A stretch of DNA of 64,000 nucleotides from Mesobacillus jeotgali (lineage in GTDB: Bacteria > Bacillota > Bacilli > Bacillales > Cytobacillaceae), in assembly GCF_002874535.1 (NCBI RefSeq), contig NZ_CP025025.1, forward strand, positions 713,839 through 777,838. Reading direction: 5' to 3'. The notes under the pieces are model-generated. The model was given only the letters and a program-made list of their open reading frames with translations. It did no database searches and was not told the origin of the DNA. Shown here one piece after another: positions 43,711-51,842 of this stretch; positions within the stretch are counted from its first letter, which is position 1, and each line of letters starts with the position of its first letter. Both the position numbers and the translations under genes were made by a program.

Positions 43711-45045
43711 TTACTTACTGGATGAGGCTGCTTGGACTGCTTCATAGGCGTTGACGTAGCCTGCACCCACTTCATGGAGCTGGTATCCAGGCATTGGATC
43801 GGCGGTTTGGACCATCAGATCGAGTGCCAGATCCGGATTGAGGGAAGGGTTCGCTTCCTTCATTAATGCAACGACTCCAGAGATATGTGGTGCAGCCATG
43901 CTTGTGCCGCTTGATGTTGTATAGTAGGGCAGGTGAACTTCATCGATATAAGAGACATCAGTGACTGTACCTAATAGGTTCATGACAATGCCGGTGGAAG
44001 AACGGGTTGCCACGATATCGACGCCTGGAGCTGTAATATCGGGGTGCAGGTATTCGTCTCCTACAACACCGCGTGATGAGAAGTCGGCAAGTTGTTTATC
44101 CTTGGTTCCGGCCGCTACACTTATGACCCAGGGGGCCGCTGAGTATGGGTTTAGCGTGTTATCATCAGGACCTTCATTTCCTGCTGCAAACACAACGGTC
44201 ATGCCTGCGTCATGCGCTTTTTTGGAAGCCACATTGATTGGGTGGTCAGGAGAATACTCCCCTGTTGACCCCCAGCTGTTGCTGATGATGTCGATTCCGT
44301 ACTTTTCTTGATTTTTAATCGCATAATCAAACGCTTCCAGTGACCAAAGAATATTGATAGCCTCGCCAACGCCAAGCCCTACTAATTTAGCGTCTGGAGC
44401 AACTCCTTTATATAGGCCATCGCTAGAGGTCCCGTTGCCGGCAATTGTTCCGGCAACATGTGTACCATGACCAGAAGTGGTATCAGTGTTCAGCTGGTTC
44501 TCAAGGTAAAGAGGCTGGTTGCCGAAGAGGTCTCCTACAACAAATTTCACATTCTGGATGACTTTTTCACCATACTGCAAATCAGGATGGGTGGCATCAA
44601 TGCCGCTGTCAATTACAGCAACAGTAACTCCTTTACCGGTGTAGCCCAGGTCGTTCCAAACAGCTTCTGCGCCGATGAGCGCTCTGCTGTCACGAAGGAA
44701 ATATTTCAGATCATCATTTGCGTAAATCGAGACAATATTGGTTGCCGTAAGGAGCAGTTCATTGACGAGGCCAATCTTGCCTTTAACCGCCACCATTGGA
44801 AGCTCACTGAAAGGGTTCACCTCGAAACCTAATAGTTTTAAAAGCTTGATATCCGAAAGCAATGGCATGTCTTTATAAGTGATGATCAGCTCAACTTCTT
44901 CATTGCTCAAGGGGTCAGCCAGCAGGCTTTCAAGCTTTGGGTCCAGTTCAACCGAAAGCAAGGATGCTTTTGGGCTGGAGAATGAAGGCGCTAAAATAAA
45001 ACTAAATAACATTAGGGCAACTGCAAACACGCTGAACTTTTTCAT
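43711..45045 (-). CDS. Secreted subtilisin-like serine protease (S8)
   Basis: 444 residues. Signal peptide MKKFSVFAVALMLFSFILAP, a propeptide-like region to about residue 120, then the S8 catalytic domain with Asp146 (VAVIDSGID), His193 (SGHGTHVAGT), oxyanion Asn290 (FAAGNEG) and Ser382 (SSGTSMAAPH). ATG 45045 follows AAAGGAGG with perfect spacing; the longer in-frame start would hide the signal peptide. No C-terminal repeat or sortase signal, so it is probably released into the medium. Confidence 0.95.
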   Translation of the reverse strand: MKKFSVFAVALMLFSFILAPSFSSPKASLLSVELDPKLESLLADPLSNEEVELIITYKDMPLLSDIKLLKLLGFEVNPFSELPMVAVKGKIGLVNELLLTATNIVSIYANDDLKYFLRDSRALIGAEAVWNDLGYTGKGVTVAVIDSGIDATHPDLQYGEKVIQNVKFVVGDLFGNQPLYLENQLNTDTTSGHGTHVAGTIAGNGTSSDGLYKGVAPDAKLVGLGVGEAINILWSLEAFDYAIKNQEKYGIDIISNSWGSTGEYSPDHPINVASKKAHDAGMTVVFAAGNEGPDDNTLNPYSAAPWVISVAAGTKDKQLADFSSRGVVGDEYLHPDITAPGVDIVATRSSTGIVMNLLGTVTDVSYIDEVHLPYYTTSSGTSMAAPHISGVVALMKEANPSLNPDLALDLMVQTADPMPGYQLHEVGAGYVNAYEAVQAASSSK

Positions 45046-45270
45046 AAGTTCCTCCTTTAAATATTTGAAAATTTGCACACTTTTATTTATCCAAAGCAGA
45101 TTAGCAAGAAACTATAAACAGGTTGGGAAAATTTCCGATTCACAAGTTGTTCACCATTTCACAAACTATACAAAGCTTCTTGAATCTTTTGTGTCGATGG
45201 TGATTTTGGAAAGGAAATAAACTTGAAAAAGAGGAAAATGGAGATGTAAATATATTAAGGAGGGAATATC

Positions 45271-45726
45271 ATGCCAAAAGAAATTTTCAAAGCCACTGCT
45301 GCATTGCAAGAAGGGGTGAAGGTTGATGTCCAGGCGAGGGGGTTCCATATCACGATTGACGAGCCTGCCAACTTAGGAGGGACCAACCAGGGAATGAATC
45401 CGGTGGAAATGCTTCTTGGTGCCTTAGGAGCTTGCCAATCCATCGTAGCACGGGTGTACAGCCAAAAATTCGGAGTGGAATTAGAGGATTTCCGGGTCGA
45501 ACTTGAAGGAGACCTTGATACCGATGGGTTTATGAACAAGTCTGATGTACGCCGCGGCTATTCAGATATTCGATATACCTACTATATTAAATCACCTTCT
45601 CCAGAAGAAAACATCAAGGCTCTGGCAGATTTCATTGCTAAAACGTGCCCAGTGGATGATACAATCTCAAATCCGGTGAATGTCAGCAGAGCTGAAATTG
45701 TAATTGAAAAGCCAGTAATATCATAA
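45271..45726 (+). CDS. OsmC family peroxiredoxin-like protein
   Basis: 151 residues. The two conserved cysteines of OsmC/Ohr proteins are Cys55 (GALGACQSIVA) and Cys126 (AKTCPVDDTIS), with the preceding GGTNQGMNPVEMLLGALG helix. It probably reduces organic hydroperoxides or a related thiol substrate in the cytoplasm. ATG 45271 follows AAGGAGGG. Single-gene unit with its own terminator. The sequence is nearer YhfA/OsmC-like proteins than Ohr, so the exact substrate is open. Confidence 0.9.
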   Translation: MPKEIFKATAALQEGVKVDVQARGFHITIDEPANLGGTNQGMNPVEMLLGALGACQSIVARVYSQKFGVELEDFRVELEGDLDTDGFMNKSDVRRGYSDIRYTYYIKSPSPEENIKALADFIAKTCPVDDTISNPVNVSRAEIVIEKPVIS

Positions 45727-45739
45727 ATAGAGCTTGTAG

Positions 45740-45768
45740 AACGGCGCTCCATGCAGTGCCGTTTTTTT
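45740..45768 (+). terminator. Terminator after OsmC gene
   Basis: ACGGCGCT and AGTGCCGT stem (one G-T) followed by a T run. Confidence 0.82.
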
Positions 45769-45828
45769 GTCTCATAAATAATCCCATAATGGAGAAATTA
45801 ATGATAGATATTTTTCTGGGAGGCGCTT

Positions 45829-46428
45829 ATGGATTTCACTTTTATATGGCAAACGGCTTTTTTGATTTTATCAGGCATACTCTTATTGAGAATCGCAGGC
45901 AGGAAGTCTATATCGCAAATGACACTGGCACAAACAGTAGTCATGATCTCACTTGGGACAATCATAGTCCAGCCAATTGTGCAAAAGAGCATGTGGAAGG
46001 CGATTGCCGGAGCAGCGATCTTTGTAGCAGCAATTGTGATTCTGGAGTATTTGCAGCTCAAATTTAATTTCTTCGAAAAGTTCATCACTGGGAAGTCGAA
46101 AATCATCATCCAAAATGGGCAGCTTAATATCAAAAATTTGAAGAAGCTTCGGCTGACTGTTGACCAGATGGAAATGAGATTGAGAAATAAAGGGATTACA
46201 AAACTGGAAGATGTTAAATATGCAACAATCGAACCTAATGGTCAGTTGGGATATGAGCTGAAGGATGAAGCCAAGCCATTGACGGTCGGCGAATTCAAAA
46301 AAATATTGAATGATTATCTTCCGGCAATGATCATGAGCATGGAAGAAAAGCAGGATCCAGCAAAGAAGGACATTTTCCAGGAACTAAAAAATTCAAATAA
46401 ACAGCATAATCCAAAATACCTTCAATAA
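45829..46428 (+). CDS. DUF421 (YetF-like) membrane protein
   Basis: 199 residues. Three N-terminal helices with the DUF421 signature LRIAGRKSISQMTLAQTVVM, then the cytoplasmic part with IIIQNGQLNIKNLKKLRLTV and DQMEMRLRNKGI. ATG 45829 follows GGGAGG. YetF-type proteins are membrane proteins of largely unknown role, some linked to germination or stress. Single gene; the hairpin at 46494 may end its transcript. Confidence 0.85.
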   Translation: MDFTFIWQTAFLILSGILLLRIAGRKSISQMTLAQTVVMISLGTIIVQPIVQKSMWKAIAGAAIFVAAIVILEYLQLKFNFFEKFITGKSKIIIQNGQLNIKNLKKLRLTVDQMEMRLRNKGITKLEDVKYATIEPNGQLGYELKDEAKPLTVGEFKKILNDYLPAMIMSMEEKQDPAKKDIFQELKNSNKQHNPKYLQ

Positions 46429-46465
46429 AACAAAAATTCCCTTTTATTTATCCGATGGGCTGTGC

Positions 46466-46471
46466 TATTAT
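46466..46471 (+). promoter_or_regulatory. Extended -10 element ahead of MFS gene
   Basis: TGC-TATTAT gives an extended -10; the -35 (TTTATT-like, 46443) is weak. The transcript would start near 46478, only about 17 nt before the terminator hairpin. Confidence 0.4.
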
Positions 46472-46493
46472 TTAGAGATACGAAATACACAAG

Positions 46494-46522
46494 GAAATCT
46501 TCTCGTGCAGAAGATTTTTTTC
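46494..46522 (+). terminator. Terminator between DUF421 gene and MFS start, possible attenuator
   Basis: AAATCTTCT and AGAAGATTT stem, CGTGC loop and a T run. It ends 28 bp before the MFS start codon. Confidence 0.8.
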
Positions 46523-46549
46523 TTTTCTTAGAAAAAGGGGAGATATACA

Positions 46550-47749
46550 TTGTCACAGACAAAAGAACCATTATGGACCTCTTCGTTCATTAAATTGATG
46601 GTTGGGAATCTATTTGTTTTTATGTCATTCCAGATGCTGATCCCGACTCTGCCGCCATATATAAAATCAATCGGTGCAAGCGGGACGGAAATTGGTCTTG
46701 TTACTGCACTATTTTCAATCGGAGCTGTTTTGAGCAGGCCGTTTATAGGTTTCATGCTTGAGTACAAAACAAGGAAGCCGCTCGTCCTGATTGGAGCGCT
46801 AATGCTATTGCTCATTACATTTCTCTACCCGCTGTCTCAAATTGTGGTCATATTCCTTGCTTTCCGATTACTGCACGGGCTTGCCTGGGGATGGTCAACG
46901 ACTGTGAATGGGACAGCAGCAGTGGATGTTGTACCTAATTCTCGGCTTGGAGAAGGAATGGGCTATTTTGGCCTTTCTATAACAATAGGGATGATCATCG
47001 CTCCAAGTCTAGGAATCTTTTTATACCAGATCACTACTTTTGATAATCTCGTTTATATTTCAGGAGTGCTAGGTGCCATTGCCTTGCTGTTGCTTGCATC
47101 GGTACACTACCAGACTCCTGACCAAGTATTAAAGACGAAGAAGGAAGATTTGAAGTTCACCTACATGGGATCTCTTATTGAAAAAGCCGGCTGGTTTCCT
47201 GCAACGCTCACGCTCCTGATTAGTCTTGGTTATGGCACGATTGTCACATTCATTGTCATTTTCGGAGAGGAGCGCGGGATTGACCAAATTTTCTTATTTT
47301 ACTTGTGCAATGCCATACTCGCTTCCTTATCTCGTCCGATTGCCGGAAAATGGTTTGACCAGAAAGGTCCAATTGGTCTTGTTATACTAACAATTTCAAT
47401 TACATTCATTGGCATGTGGGTGTTGTCATTTGCCCATTCTAATCTGATGATCGCCCTTGCAGGTGTATTATTTGGAATAGGCTTTGGTTCTTTGATTCCA
47501 ACATTGCAGTCATGGACTTTATCGAAAACTCCCGCAAGCCGACGTGGAGTTGCCAATGGGATGTTCTTTTCATCAATTGATCTTGGATTAGGCTTGAGCG
47601 GTCTGGTATTCGGTGTTCTTGCCCAATTTGTTGAAATCGGTACCCTGTTCCAAATCTCAAGTATATTTATGGTCATTGCGTTAATTCTGACCATTTTGGA
47701 AGCACGGCGTGCAAAAGAAATACTTCATTCAAAAGAAGCTCTCTCATAA
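46550..47749 (+). CDS. MFS transporter
   Basis: 399 residues with 12 hydrophobic helices. LIPTLPPYIKSIGASGTEIG, the motif-A-like loop RPFIGFMLEYKTRKP and RLLHGLAWGWSTTVNGTAA are typical of the YwoG/YfkF drug-export-like MFS group. TTG 46550 has AAGGGGAG upstream. It is preceded by a terminator hairpin within the probable leader, so expression may be attenuated. Substrate unknown. Confidence 0.87.
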   Translation: MSQTKEPLWTSSFIKLMVGNLFVFMSFQMLIPTLPPYIKSIGASGTEIGLVTALFSIGAVLSRPFIGFMLEYKTRKPLVLIGALMLLLITFLYPLSQIVVIFLAFRLLHGLAWGWSTTVNGTAAVDVVPNSRLGEGMGYFGLSITIGMIIAPSLGIFLYQITTFDNLVYISGVLGAIALLLLASVHYQTPDQVLKTKKEDLKFTYMGSLIEKAGWFPATLTLLISLGYGTIVTFIVIFGEERGIDQIFLFYLCNAILASLSRPIAGKWFDQKGPIGLVILTISITFIGMWVLSFAHSNLMIALAGVLFGIGFGSLIPTLQSWTLSKTPASRRGVANGMFFSSIDLGLGLSGLVFGVLAQFVEIGTLFQISSIFMVIALILTILEARRAKEILHSKEALS

Positions 47750-47758
47750 TAGTAGCTT

Positions 47759-47794
47759 TAAAAGCCAGTCCTTTTAAATGGGCTGGCTTTTTCT
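47759..47794 (+). terminator. Terminator after MFS gene
   Basis: AAAGCCAGTCC and GGGCTGGCTTT stem followed by TT and a T-rich tail. Confidence 0.88.
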
Positions 47795-47902
47795 TTCCGC
47801 TGCTGGCCAGCCCGCTCTACTTTTCTGGGTTGCTAATAGGCTCTGTTTTGATTTAAACTGATAAAGAAATTTACACAGTACGGTTGATTAGTGAGGACTT
47901 TT

Positions 47903-48667
47903 ATGGAAAATCAGGATCAGGATCAAACAATTGAAGTGATGCGTGCTTGCCTGCTGGCCGGGAAAGTCATGCTCCAAAGCGGTGCCGAAACATATCGTGT
48001 CGAGGACACGATGTCCCGGATGGCCTCTGCGTTCGGCATTGATAAAACTCATAGCTATGTGACACCAACCGGCATAATTTTTTCAGTAGAAGGTGTAGGT
48101 CCCGAACGGACGAAGCTGGTACGTATATCTGATCGGACAACCGATTTAAGGAAGGTGGCAATGGTCAACAGCGTTTCACGCAGAATCAGCAGCGGTGAGG
48201 TTGGATTGAAAGAAGCCTGCAAGCTTCTGGAAGAGATTGAGGAAGGGAATTTGACCTACTCGTTTATGATACAAATCCTTGCGGCCGCAATTGCCAGCGG
48301 CTGTTTTACAATCATGTTCATGGGAAGCTGGCTGGACTTCCTTCCTTCAATGGCTGCGGGCGGAATAGGTTTCTTCCTTGTCGTTTATTTTCACAGGATT
48401 GTCCCGGTAAAATTTTTCGCAGAATTCCTGTCTTCCTTTTTCATTGGGATGATTTCGTTTTTCTTTGTGAAATTCGGGCTAGGGCAGGAGCTTGATAAAA
48501 TCATCATCGGCTCAGTAATGCCGCTTGTACCGGGATTGCTGATTACGAATGCGGTCAGGGATCTGATGGCTGGACATTTGGTCTCAGGACTGTCAAAAGG
48601 GGCAGAAGCATTGTTGACGGCTTTTGCGATTGGCTCAGGCATAGCGGCAATTTTATCTTTCTTGTAG
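47903..48667 (+). CDS. Threonine/serine exporter, ThrE N-terminal-type subunit
   Basis: 254 residues. A soluble N-terminal part with LLAGKVMLQSGAETYRVEDT, PTGIIFSVEG and RISDRTTDLRKVAMVN precedes five helices ending in LVPGLLITNAVRDLMAGHLV. This is the DUF1212/ThrE half. ATG 47903 has GAGG upstream. Together with the next gene it makes a two-piece version of ThrE, which exports threonine and serine in Corynebacterium. Confidence 0.88.
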   Translation: MENQDQDQTIEVMRACLLAGKVMLQSGAETYRVEDTMSRMASAFGIDKTHSYVTPTGIIFSVEGVGPERTKLVRISDRTTDLRKVAMVNSVSRRISSGEVGLKEACKLLEEIEEGNLTYSFMIQILAAAIASGCFTIMFMGSWLDFLPSMAAGGIGFFLVVYFHRIVPVKFFAEFLSSFFIGMISFFFVKFGLGQELDKIIIGSVMPLVPGLLITNAVRDLMAGHLVSGLSKGAEALLTAFAIGSGIAAILSFL

Positions 48668-48682
48668 TCAGGAGAAGTGGCA

Positions 48683-49126
48683 ATGATTTATGTAGAACAC
48701 CTTATCACGAGTTTTATTGCGTCCGCTGCGTTCGGTATTATTTTCAACGCACCGAGAGAATCTTTGGTCAAATGCGGCATTTCCGGGATGGTAGGCTGGA
48801 TCGTTTATTTTGCGCTGGATACCAACGGATTCGGAACGATTTTCGCCACGCTGATGGCTTCATTCCTAATTGCCGTTGTCAGCCAGGTATTTGCGAAAGC
48901 TTACCGGACGCCGATCATTATTTTTAGTGTCGCAGGGATAATTCCTCTAGTGCCAGGGGGACTGGCGTATGATGCAATGAGGAATTTCGTAGAAAATGAT
49001 TACAGCACTGCCTTGTCTTTAGCAGCAAAAGCCTCAATGATTTCCGGTGCTATTGCCGTCGGTCTTGTGTTTTCTGAGGTGATCAATCAGGTGATCAGAA
49101 GGTCAAGCCTTGGTCCTGTAAAATAG
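48683..49126 (+). CDS. Threonine/serine exporter, ThrE C-terminal-type subunit
   Basis: 147 residues and four or five helices: FIASAAFGIIFNAPRESLVK, GMVGWIVYF, YRTPIIIFSVAGIIPLVPGG and AYDAMRNFV match the ThrE_2/DUF3815 half. ATG 48683 lies 7 nt after AGGAGA and 16 bp after the previous gene. The operon's intrinsic terminator begins 8 bp downstream and has been split by the transposon at 49149. Confidence 0.87.
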   Translation: MIYVEHLITSFIASAAFGIIFNAPRESLVKCGISGMVGWIVYFALDTNGFGTIFATLMASFLIAVVSQVFAKAYRTPIIIFSVAGIIPLVPGGLAYDAMRNFVENDYSTALSLAAKASMISGAIAVGLVFSEVINQVIRRSSLGPVK

Positions 49127-49133
49127 ACAAAAT

Positions 49134-49148
49134 GACTCATATGAAAAT
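49134..49148 (+). terminator. Left half of ThrE terminator, interrupted by the transposon
   Basis: GACTCATAT (49134-49142) is the 5' arm. The 3' arm ATGTGAGTC and the T run now lie at 53441-53456. Removing the element and one target copy restores a 9-bp stem (one T-G pair) with a GAAA loop and a T run. Confidence 0.85.
49140..49148 (+). repeat. 9-bp target site duplication, left copy
   Basis: TATGAAAAT immediately outside the left inverted repeat; an identical copy flanks the right end at 53434-53442. Confidence 0.88.
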
Positions 49149-49175
49149 TAAACGGTTCCGTTACTGTAGAGAAAA
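49149..49175 (+). repeat. Left terminal inverted repeat of transposon
   Basis: TAAACGGTTCCGTT followed by a stretch matching the right end at 9 of 13 further positions (C.GT.G.GAAAA). Confidence 0.88.
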
Positions 49176-49196
49176 CATAAAATAACATATTAAAAA

Positions 49197-49233
49197 GTAG
49201 ACCAAATCGCATAATGATTTGGTCGCTTTTTAT
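49197..49233 (+). terminator. Terminator inside the transposon left end
   Basis: GACCAAATC and GATTTGGTC stem with 7-nt loop and GCTTTTTATT tail. It would stop transcripts running in from the ThrE operon, replacing the terminator that the insertion destroyed. Confidence 0.8.
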
Positions 49234-49326
49234 TGCCGTCATATTAACGTTTGTTTAAAATCAACGTATAAATTCGCATAAAAAATAGCATACTAAATAA
49301 CAAGGTGACAACAGCTATTGTCAATC

Positions 49327-49379
49327 TGTTATTTTGGGTGCTAATTAGACTGCTAATTACTATGTTATTTTAGGTGCTA
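49327..49379 (+). promoter_or_regulatory. Direct-repeat operator candidate of the transposon
   Basis: TGTTATTTTnGGTGCTA occurs at 49327-49343 and 49363-49379, 36 bp apart, ending about 24 bp before the ribbon-helix-helix gene. An inverted TGACAA/TTGTCA pair lies just upstream (about 49303-49322). Confidence 0.5.
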
Positions 49380-49402
49380 TATCTGAAAGGGTGGAACCAA
49401 CG

Positions 49403-49654
49403 GTGGAATTCATTAGACCGAAGAACAAAAACGCAGAAAAGGTTGACTGGTTAATATCCGAACAAGTAAGAGAAATCATCAAGAACTACGCTGAATACTG
49501 CGAATACACTGAAAGTGAGGTTGTCGATATATTCCTTAAAAATCTATTAAGGGACGATAGTTTTATCAAATGGGTTAGCGAGGTTAGAAACAACAAAAGA
49601 ATGATAAGTAAAATGGAGATAGAAAGAAGATTGGAGGAACTGAAACTTGGCTAG
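49403..49654 (+). CDS. Ribbon-helix-helix-like small protein of the transposon
   Basis: 83 residues. KVDWLISEQVREIIKNYAEY followed by ESEVVDIFLKNLLRDD has the strand-helix-helix pattern of ribbon-helix-helix DNA-binding proteins; a basic C-terminal helix follows. GTG 49403 has AAGGGTGG 8 nt upstream; GTG 49391 lies within that site. The stop overlaps the transposase start, so the pair is translationally coupled. It probably represses the promoter through the repeats at 49327-49379 or assists transposition. Confidence 0.65.
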   Translation: MEFIRPKNKNAEKVDWLISEQVREIIKNYAEYCEYTESEVVDIFLKNLLRDDSFIKWVSEVRNNKRMISKMEIERRLEELKLG

Positions 49655-51593
49655 ATTACAACGTTTGGCCACAAAAGAGGATGACTTAGTGGTTGTCCAT
49701 ACGCCTATCAATAAGGAAGAAGTAGCAGATAGAGAAGAACAATATCTTCTGCTTTCTGACAAACAGTTTGCCACTCGCTATAATCATATGTTGTTCCTCC
49801 CTATTGAATTTTCTTGGAATGGTAAAAAACATCAAATACAATATAACTTCTGTACAAATCCATATTGTAAATGGTGTGGAACGGAACAAATGAAATTTGA
49901 CGAAGTTAAAGGCAAACCATCTAGATACCGATTAAGTGGGTCCGGGAGGAAAAAAAGTATCATTTGTAATCCTGATCCCGTTGAGTCCGGCAAAGGTATA
50001 ACTTTAAATTGTAACAGTATGGCAGTGTCAAATTGGTCAGTCGCAGATGAAATCGCTAGATTAACCCGCATTAACCGCACTCGTGATGTTGAACCAGATT
50101 ACAATTTTCATAAAGATAATTGTTTTAATAAAACTCTTACTCCATTCAATGAATTAAGTGCTTTTTACAGACAAGGAGTTACCAAGAACAACGCTCAAGT
50201 ATGGCAGTGTAAAACATGTAAGAAAAAGACCAGTCTCGTCCCTAACAGACGGCAATCTACAACTTATAATCAAAAAAGAAATGACATTTTGCCTCTATTT
50301 GCAAAGCTTCTTGTGAATAAAAATTCTATTAGTAGAACATGCAAAATTCTAGAAATAGGAGTGAGTACCTACTACAAAAAACTAGAATGGTTATACCAAT
50401 GCTGCCTGGAATTTTTAGAGAGACATGAAACAAAGGCATTCTCTAACAAATCGTTTAGAGAGGTGTTTATCAATACAGATAAAATGCAGTATAATTTAAA
50501 CAACGTAAGGAAAAAAGGGCAAGCTGGAAAAAAGTATGCAGGAATTGAAGACAATCAGGTTCAAACCTATGTGGTTGTATCAGCAGATGCTCTCTCTCGA
50601 TATGTCTTTCGAGCAGATGTTGCTTATGATTGGGAAGTGACGTTAGAGGAAATAAAACACGATACGCTTCTCTATAAGGAAGACCATCTTAACAACTTCA
50701 GTAAGAAGAATAATCGCTTAGACTTTTCCTATTACCCTCAAGAGCCATCTCCTTACGACAATCAATCAGAGATTGAGTATAAATCGGAGCTCAATTCTTT
50801 TAATAGAAGAACACAGTATGTAGATGGGTTGCATGTCAATTCTACCTACACCACGATGGCTCATTATTGGTTAATTAAACAAATGGTACAAGCAGATGAA
50901 TGGAGAATGATCAGTGATAATGACTCTTCTATAATTTCTGCGTTCTTTAGAGTTTTTTCAAAGGAGATTAGACTAACTAACGCTCATCATTTTATAAATA
51001 TAGTAGATAAAGCTAAACCATCAAAAAAGGGTTTAGAGGAATATGAGTACGGAAATTCCGAACTACTGGAGTGGGGGCATTACAAGGAATATAAAACAAA
51101 GAATCTTTATCGATTGGGGTTCCTTTTTCTAAAAGAACAATTCAAAACACATAAGTTCTATAAAGAGATGCAGGTTGGTGGGAATACATATAAGGTACAC
51201 GCCTGTAATCCAATTGCCCACCCATTAGCAACAAGGGATAAAGGGTTTCATGAAGTTGATTGCACAACCGATTTATCTTCATTGGAACCTACTGATATAG
51301 CGAAAATGGTGATAAATATAACAGACAATTCAACTAGCAGCTTTATCAACCAAATTCGTAGGAGTCTATCTATTCTAGAAAGACCTATAGTTACAGCCAG
51401 AGGTGATGGGAAAAGTTATATTTATGCAAATTTAAACCCAAAATATGCTCAATATGCTTTGACCATTTTAAGAACCTATTATAACTTTTGTGAACCCCAG
51501 AAAACATCAAACAGTAAAAAACTAACTCCTGCACAACGAATGGGTATTACAGACAAGCAATATACTTTAAAAGACATAATCTATATTAGATAA
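49647..51593 (+). CDS. Zinc-ribbon DDE-type transposase-like protein
   Basis: 648 residues. The N-terminal 200 contain cysteine motifs (Cys69/74/77 in FCTNPYCKWCG, and QCKTCKKKTSLV at 188-198) like the zinc ribbons of IS1/IS1595-type transposases. A helix-turn-helix-like region follows (ISRTCKILEIGVSTYYKKLE, 228-247). Then comes an RNase-H-like core: VFINTDKMQ (Asp278), TYVVVSADALSRYVFRAD, and MISDNDSS (Asp424/426); the third acidic residue is not certain. TTG 49647 follows GGAGG. It is much larger than IS1-class transposases, and no exact family was recognised. Confidence 0.78.
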   Translation: MARLQRLATKEDDLVVVHTPINKEEVADREEQYLLLSDKQFATRYNHMLFLPIEFSWNGKKHQIQYNFCTNPYCKWCGTEQMKFDEVKGKPSRYRLSGSGRKKSIICNPDPVESGKGITLNCNSMAVSNWSVADEIARLTRINRTRDVEPDYNFHKDNCFNKTLTPFNELSAFYRQGVTKNNAQVWQCKTCKKKTSLVPNRRQSTTYNQKRNDILPLFAKLLVNKNSISRTCKILEIGVSTYYKKLEWLYQCCLEFLERHETKAFSNKSFREVFINTDKMQYNLNNVRKKGQAGKKYAGIEDNQVQTYVVVSADALSRYVFRADVAYDWEVTLEEIKHDTLLYKEDHLNNFSKKNNRLDFSYYPQEPSPYDNQSEIEYKSELNSFNRRTQYVDGLHVNSTYTTMAHYWLIKQMVQADEWRMISDNDSSIISAFFRVFSKEIRLTNAHHFINIVDKAKPSKKGLEEYEYGNSELLEWGHYKEYKTKNLYRLGFLFLKEQFKTHKFYKEMQVGGNTYKVHACNPIAHPLATRDKGFHEVDCTTDLSSLEPTDIAKMVINITDNSTSSFINQIRRSLSILERPIVTARGDGKSYIYANLNPKYAQYALTILRTYYNFCEPQKTSNSKKLTPAQRMGITDKQYTLKDIIYIR

Positions 51594-51682
51594 TTGAATT
51601 GTTAATTCTGGCTTGTTGATGTTATACCTTAACCAGAAAAAATAGAAACAGATAAAAATCAAACAACTAGCTAACTAAACTA

Positions 51683-51713
51683 AAAGGGGCAGATTATAAT
51701 CTGCTCCTTTTGA
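51683..51713. terminator. Bidirectional terminator inside the transposon
   Basis: AAAGGGGCAGAT and ATCTGCTCCTTT stem; it separates the transposase gene from the convergent PadR operon. Confidence 0.88.
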
Positions 51714-51842
51714 ATTAATAATTAAAGTCTTAATAACAAACACATCCGTTTGTTTAAGTACAGTATTTCACAATCCTTTCTTGTAGAAAAAGAACAACGG
51801 AAGCGACCATTCTTATTGTCGTCTCCATTGTTCAAAAAGAAA

